64,000 bases of DNA from Paguma larvata (Eukaryota > Chordata > Mammalia > Carnivora > Viverridae), in the NCBI GenBank assembly GCA_030068075.1, contig CM057844.1, positions 930,001-994,000 on the forward strand. The letters are read 5' to 3'. This document shows positions 58,513 through 64,000 of this stretch, piece by piece. How positions within the stretch are numbered: position 1 is the stretch's first letter; the number at the start of each line of letters is the position of its first letter. A program made the translations under genes and the position numbers. The notes beneath the pieces are model-generated. The model was not told the DNA's origin and searched no databases. It saw only the letters and a list, made by a program, of their open reading frames with translations.

Positions 58513-59922
58513 GAAAATGATCCAGTTTCATTCTATTGTGTGTAGCTGTGAAGTTCTCTAAATACCATTTATTGAAGACACTGTTTCAATAAAAACAGTG
58601 CCTCCTTTGCCATAGATTAATTACCATAAAAGCATGGGTTTATTTATGTGTTCTTCATTCTGTTCCATTGACCTGTGTGTCTGTTTTGTGCTAGTATTAA
58701 ACTGTTCTGATATTTTGTAGTACAGTTTGAAATCTGGGATTGTGATACCTCCAGCTTTGTTTTTTCTTTTTCAATATTGCTTTGGCTATTTGAGGTCATT
58801 CGTGGTTTTATACAAGTTTTAGGATTTTTCATTCTAGTTCTGGGGAAATGTTGATATTTTGATAGGGATTGCATTCAATCTATAGATCGCTTTGGGTAGT
58901 GTGGACGTTTAACAATATTAATTCTTCCAGCCCATGAAAATGGCATATCTTTCCATTTATTTGTGTTGTCTTCAATTTCTTTCATCAATGTCTTATACTT
59001 TTCAGAGGAAAGATCTTTCACCTTCTTGGTAAACTTTATTGCTATATATTTTATTCTTCATGATTCAATTGTAAATGAGATTGTTTTCTTAATTTCTTTT
59101 TCTGATAGTTCATTCTTAATGTATAGAAATCCAGTAGACTTCTGTATATTAATTTTGTATCCTGCAACTTTACTAGATTTATTTATTACTTCTAATAGGT
59201 TTTTTTTGGTGGTATCTTTAGGGCTTTCTATATATAGTATCATATGTTCTGCAAATAGTGACAGTCTTGCCTTTTTCTTGCTAGTTCGTATGCCTTTTAT
59301 TTCTTTTTCTTGTCAGATTGCTGTGGCCAGAACTTCTAGTACTATGTTAAATAAAAATGGCAAAGTGGGGATTCTTGCCTTGTTCCTGGTGTTAGAGGAA
59401 AAGATTTCAACTTTTCACTACTGAGTATGCTGTTAGTTATGAAGTTGTCATATATGGCCTTTATTATGTTGAGGTGTATTCCCTTTATACCCTCTTTGTT
59501 GAGAGTTTTTATCATGAATGGATGTTGAATTTTGGCACATGCTTTTTCTTCATCTATTGAGATGATCACATAGTTTTTATCTTTCATTTTGTTGATGTGG
59601 TGTATCATGTTGGTTGATTTGAGAATATTGAACTGTCTTTGCATGTCTAGAATAAATCTACTTGATTGTGGTGAATGATCCTTTTAATGTATTGTTGAAT
59701 ACACTTTGCTAATGTTTTGTTGAGGGTTTTTGAGTCTATGTTACTAAGGGATATTGGCCTGTAACTTTCTTTTTCTGTGGTGTCTTTGTCTGGTTTTAGT
59801 GTCAGGGTAATACTGGCCTCACAAAATGAGTTTGGAAGTGCTCCTTCCTCTTCAATTATTTTGGAATAGTTTTACAAGAATAGGTATTAACTTTTCTTTA
59901 AATGTTTGGTAGAATTCACCCA

Positions 59923-60116
59923 GGGGCACCTGGGTGGCTCAGTTGGTTAAGCACCTGACTTCGGCTCAGGTCATGATCTTGCAGTTTGTGGGTTCGAGCC
60001 CCGAGTCGGGCTCCCTGCTGTCAATGCAGAGCCTGCTTCGGATCCTCTGTCTCCCTCACTCTACTCCTCCTCCAGCCTTTCTCTGTCTCTCAAAAAGAAA
60101 TAAACATTAAAAAAAA
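59923..60116 (+). mobile_element. CAN SINE with perfect target duplication
   Basis: AGAATTCACCCA at 59911-59922 and 60117-60128, a clean 12-bp duplication inside L1 ORF2. Confidence 0.96.
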
Positions 60117-60579
60117 AGAATTCACCCATGAAGCAATCTAGTCCTGGACTTTTCTTCTGAGTTTTTTGATTACAGATTTAATTTCATTACTAGTAATCAG
60201 TCTGTTCAGATTTTCTATTTCTTCTTGATTCAGTCTTGGAAGATTTTTATTTCTAGGAATTTATCCATTTTTCTAAATGAATTTTGTCCAATTTGTTGAT
60301 TTATAATTTTTCTCGGCAGTCTTTTTGCATTTCAGTGTCAGTTGTATGTTCTCTTTAATTTCTGATTTTATCTACTTGAGTTGTCTCTCTTTTCTTGAAT
60401 ATGGCTAAAAGTTTATCAATTCGGTTTATCTTTCCAAAGAACCACTTCTTAGTTTCAGTCATCTTCTCTATTATTTTTTCTTCCTCTTTGTTTCATTCAT
60501 TTCCACATTGATCTTTATTATTTTCTTCTTTCTACTAACTTTGAGCTTTGTTTATTCTTCTTTTTCTAGTTCCTTTATT

Positions 60580-60988
60580 ATTATTATTATTTTAGTATTT
60601 ATTTATTTTGAGAGCACCTGGGTGGCTCAGTCAGTTAAGTGTCTGCCTTTGGCTCAGGCCATGATTTTGCAGTTCGTGAGTTGGAGCTCTACATTGGGTT
60701 TTGTGCTGATAGCTCAGACAGAGCCTGGATCCTGCTTTGTATTCTGTGTCTCCTTCTCTCTCTGCCCCACTCGCTCTCTGTCTCTTTCTCCCTTCTCTCA
60801 AAGATAAATAAACATTAAAAATATTTTAAAAAATGTATTTATTTTGACAGAGAGAGGGAGAGAGAGAATCCCAAGCAGACTCCATGCTGTCAGCACAGAC
60901 TCCAACGTGGGGCTCAATCTCACAAACTGGGAGGTCATGACCTGAGCCAAAATCAAGAGTTGGACACTTAACTGACTCAGATGCCCCT
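60580..60988 (-). mobile_element. CAN SINE split by a second SINE
   Basis: Tail left of 60614; body and GACTCAGATGCCCCT head from 60836 to 60988. Confidence 0.88.
60615..60835 (+). mobile_element. CAN SINE nested in an antisense SINE
   Basis: Head CACCTGGGTGGCTCAG. Target duplication TATTTATTTTGAGAG (60600-60614) against TATTTATTTTGACAG (60836-60850). Confidence 0.92.
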
Positions 60989-62137
60989 CTAACTTCCTTA
61001 GCTATAAGGTTAGAATGCTTATTTGGGAATTTTGTTTGTTTCTTGATGTAGCCCTGTATTGTTATTAAGTTCCCTCTAAAAATTCTCAAATTTTGAAATG
61101 TTGTGTTTCCATTTTCATTTGCGTCCAGGTATTTTTTAATTCTCTCTTTGATTTCTTCATTTACCTGTTGGTTTTTTAGTAGCCTGTTGTTTAGCCTCCC
61201 AATGTTTATGGTTGTTCCCAGTTTCTTTTCCTTATAAAAGATTTCTAGATTCATACCACTATAGCTAGAAAACATCATGCTTGATATGATTCAATCTTCT
61301 TAAGAATTTTTTGAGACTTGTTTTGTGGCCTAACATGTGATCTCTATCCTCGAGACTGTTTCATGTGCATTTGACAAGCATGTGTATTCTGCTGTTTTCA
61401 GATGGACTGTTCTGTATACATTTGTTAAGTCTATCCGGTCTAATGTGTCATTCAAAGCCACTGTTTTTGTTTGTTTGTTTGTATGTTTTTCTGTATAGAT
61501 GACCTATCCATTGATGGCAGTGGAGCATTAAATTCTCCTACTATTATCGCATTACTGTCAATTTCTTCCTCTATGTCTGTTAATACTTACATTGTGTATT
61601 TAGGTGCTCCAATTTATAATTTTCATGATTTCATAAGTTTCATCATCTTTTGTCTATCATTATGTAGTGTCCTTCTTTGTCTCTTACAGTCTTTGTTTTA
61701 AAATCTATTTTGTTTGATGTAAGTATTGCTACCCCAGATTTTTTTTCATTTCTATATGCATGGAATATATATTTTCCATTCCTTCACTTTCAGTCTGTAT
61801 GTGTCTGAGGTGTCTCTTGTAGTCAGCATGTATTTGGGTCATATTTTTTATTCATTCAGTCACCCTATGTGTTTTGAATGGAGCATTCAGGTCATTTATA
61901 TTTAAAATAATTATTGATAGGTATGTACTTATTTCCATTTTGTTAATTTTTTTCTGGTTGTTTTTGTAGTTTCTTTTTGTTCCTTTTTTTCCTCTTGCTC
62001 TCTTCTCTTGTGATTTGATTACCTTCTTTAGTTTTATGCTCAGAACATTTCTGTTTACTTATTGTTTTGTGTATCTGTTGTAGGTTTTGGTTTGTGGTTA
62101 CCATGATTTTATATATCACATCTTATATATATGACAG

Positions 62138-62496
62138 TACTTTTTTAATAAATATTATTTATTGTCAAATTGGCTTACATACAACACCCAGTGCTCATCC
62201 CAACAAGTGCCTCCTCAATACCTATCACCCATTTTCCCCCTCCTCCACACCCCATCCACTCTCAGTTTGTTCTCTGTATTTAAGAGTCTCTTGTGGTTTG
62301 CCTCCCTCCCTCTCTCTTTGTAACTAGTTTTTCCCCTTTCTTCCCCCATGGTCTGTTAAGTTTCTCAAGATCCACATATGAGTGAAAACATATGATATCT
62401 GTCCTTCTCTGACTGACCTATTTCACTCAGCATAATACCTTCCAGTTCCATCCACATTGCTGCAAATGGCATGATTTCATTCTTTCTTATTATGTA
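62138..62496 (-). mobile_element. Young 5'-truncated L1 3' end
   Basis: TTTATTGTCAAATTGGCTTACA through CCAGTTCCATCCACATTGC. ATGACAGTACTTTT on the left and ATGTAACAGTTCTTTT on the right are a drifted target duplication in the host L1. Confidence 0.85.
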
Positions 62497-63339
62497 ACAG
62501 TTCTTTTAATTTGATGGTTGCTTAAGTTTGAACACATTTTAAAAGTGTTCAAACTACATTTTTACTTCCCTTACCCATGATTAATATATTTTACTTCATT
62601 TTATTTTGTTTTTCTCTTAACTAATATATATATATAAATATAGTCGACTTTGCTACTTTTATTTTTTTACTGGCTTTATAAGTGATTGATCTGCTACTTT
62701 TACTATGTGTTTGCTTTTACCAGTAAAACCTTTTTTTAAAATAATTTTCTTACTTCTAGTTATTATTTTTTTCTTCTTTTTTGCTTAAAGAACTCCCTTT
62801 AGAATTTCTTTTAAGGCCAGTTCAGTAGCAAAGAGCTCCTTTAACTTTCATTTGTCTGGGAAACTCTTTATCTGTCCTTCAATAATGAATGATAACCTTT
62901 CTGGGTGGAGTGTTTTTGACGGTAGGTTTTTTCTTTTCATCACTTTGAATATATCATGCCACTCCTTCTGACTTGCAAAGTTTCTGCTGAAAAATCAGCT
63001 TATAGTCTTATGGGTGTTCTCTTGTATGTAACTAGTTGCTTTTCTCTTGCTAATTTTAATATTATATTATCTTTAATTTTTCAACATTTTAATTATTTTG
63101 TGCTTGATGTGAAACTCTTTGGGTTCATTTTGTTTGGTTCTCTCTGTGCTTCCTAGACCTGGATGTATTTCCTCTCCCAGCTTAGGGTAGCTTTCAACTG
63201 AAGCTTATTTCTTCAAGTAGGTTTTCTGCCCTTTTCTCTCTCTTTTTTCCTTGTGGGACCTCTATAATGCAAATTTTAGTATATTTGATGTTGTCCCACA
63301 AATCCCTTAACCTATACTCGTTTAAAAAATTTTATTTTT

Positions 63340-63538
63340 TGGGTGACATCTGGGGTGGCTCAGTCAGTTAAGTATGTGACTCTTGAATTTGGCTCAGGTC
63401 ATTATCCCAGGGTCGTCGGATCAGCCCTGCATTGGAATTCACGCTGAGCATGAAGCCTGCTTAAGGTCGTTTCTCTCTCCCTCTGCCGCTTTCCCCAGCT
63501 TGTGCATGTGTGTTCTCTCTCTCTCTCTCTAAAAAAAA
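63340..63538 (+). mobile_element. Older CAN SINE subfamily
   Basis: GGTGACATCTGGGGTGGCTCAG head and ATTATCCCAGGGTCGTCGG body, the same older type as at 58355. Ends in an A tail that the next SINE follows directly. Confidence 0.85.
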
Positions 63539-63775
63539 GGCGGGGGGACTCAGTTGGTTAAGCATCCAACTTCGACTCAGGTCATGATCTCACGGTTCGT
63601 GGCTCGAGCCCTGTGTCGGACTCTGTCGATAGCTCAGAGCTTGGAGCCTGCTTCAGATCTGTGTCTCCTCTTTCTCTGCCCCTCCTCTGCTCACATTCTG
63701 TGTCTCTCTGAGTCTCAAAAATGAATAAATGTTAAAAAGAATAAAAAGTAAAAAAATAAAAAAACCAAAAAACCC
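63539..63775 (+). mobile_element. CAN SINE in tandem behind the older one
   Basis: Felid-type body (GACTCAGTTGGTTAAGCATCC, CTCAAAAATGAATAAATG) with a degraded head and a long A-rich tail. Confidence 0.88.
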
Positions 63776-64000
63776 CACCTTTTTTCTTTTTGGTGTTAGG
63801 CATGGATGGTTTCCATTACTGTCTTCCAGATTGCTGATCTATTTTTCTTCATCACCTAATCTGCTGTTAATCCCTCTAGTATGTTTTTCATTTCAGTTAT
63901 TGTGTTCTTTTGTTCTGAGTCTTCTCTTTTATGTTCTCTATTCTTTTGTTGAAGTTCTCATTTATTTCATCCACTCTTCTCCGAAGTTTGGTGAACATCT

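Larger units (their letters stand above)
57591..64000 (-). mobile_element. Long old L1, minus orientation, running past the window
   Basis: Reading leftward: 3' UTR about 57600-58100; ORF2 C-terminus to about 58900; reverse transcriptase near 59640-59060 ([20 protein letters not shown], then MILYIESPKDTTKK just after the catalytic box); the region after the endonuclease near 61270-61080 (NNRLLKNQQVNEEIKERIKK); endonuclease region to about 61900; and 5' text to the right edge. Stops break all frames. Interrupted by SINEs at 58355, 59923, 60580/60615, 63340/63539 and a young L1 at 62138. A (CT)n(GT)n run sits at 58052-58090. Confidence 0.85.

Overview
The window is mammalian nuclear DNA from a carnivore, most likely a cat-family (Felidae) species. 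The basis is about twenty copies of a tRNA-Lys-derived CAN SINE whose head reads GGGGCGCCTGGGTGGCTCAG and whose tail is CT-rich then AATAAATAAACATTAAAA, which is the felid form rather than the dog form. Carnivore-type L1 3' ends lie beside them. There is no sign of prokaryotic, organellar or intact viral genes.

Gene content is very low. Positions 1-480 are a CpG island with what looks like a promoter and first coding exon on the minus strand. It has a Kozak ATG at 318-316, a short hydrophobic signal-peptide-like start and an excellent GT donor just below 249; the rest of that gene lies to the left, outside the window. I could not identify it. Everything to the right reads as upstream intergenic or intronic DNA. 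The only other gene-like object is a dead processed copy of ferritin light chain (FTL) on the minus strand at 37441-38324, complete with 5' UTR, a ruined iron-responsive element and a poly(A) tail.

Layout: 640-13190 is mostly ancient single-copy sequence with scattered old repeats (MIR, MER5-type hAT elements, a palindromic MER53-like element), a TG-rich tract and an ERVK-type solo LTR (11452-12304, perfect 6-bp target duplication). 13195-19250 is an L1-rich block with a three-level nest, a second solo LTR (18166-18566, 4-bp duplication) and a TATC microsatellite. 19250-29270 is quiet again, with MIR, L2, MER5, one old L1 and young SINEs. 29500-39500 is a dense L1 block: a plus-strand L1 with decayed ORF1 and ORF2, then minus-strand L1 pieces hosting the FTL pseudogene and several SINEs. 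39700-53900 is mostly single-copy with an L1 at 43625-44975. 54370-64000 is almost wholly L1 on the minus strand, broken by SINEs and young L1 3' ends.

No undescribed biological system is visible. The items most worth a second look are the unidentified first exon, the two solo LTRs with exact target duplications, the FTL retrocopy, and the repeated pattern of sense SINEs landing in the tails of antisense SINEs. Repeat names were assigned by eye from remembered consensus text, so subfamily calls are provisional; target-site duplications were read directly.
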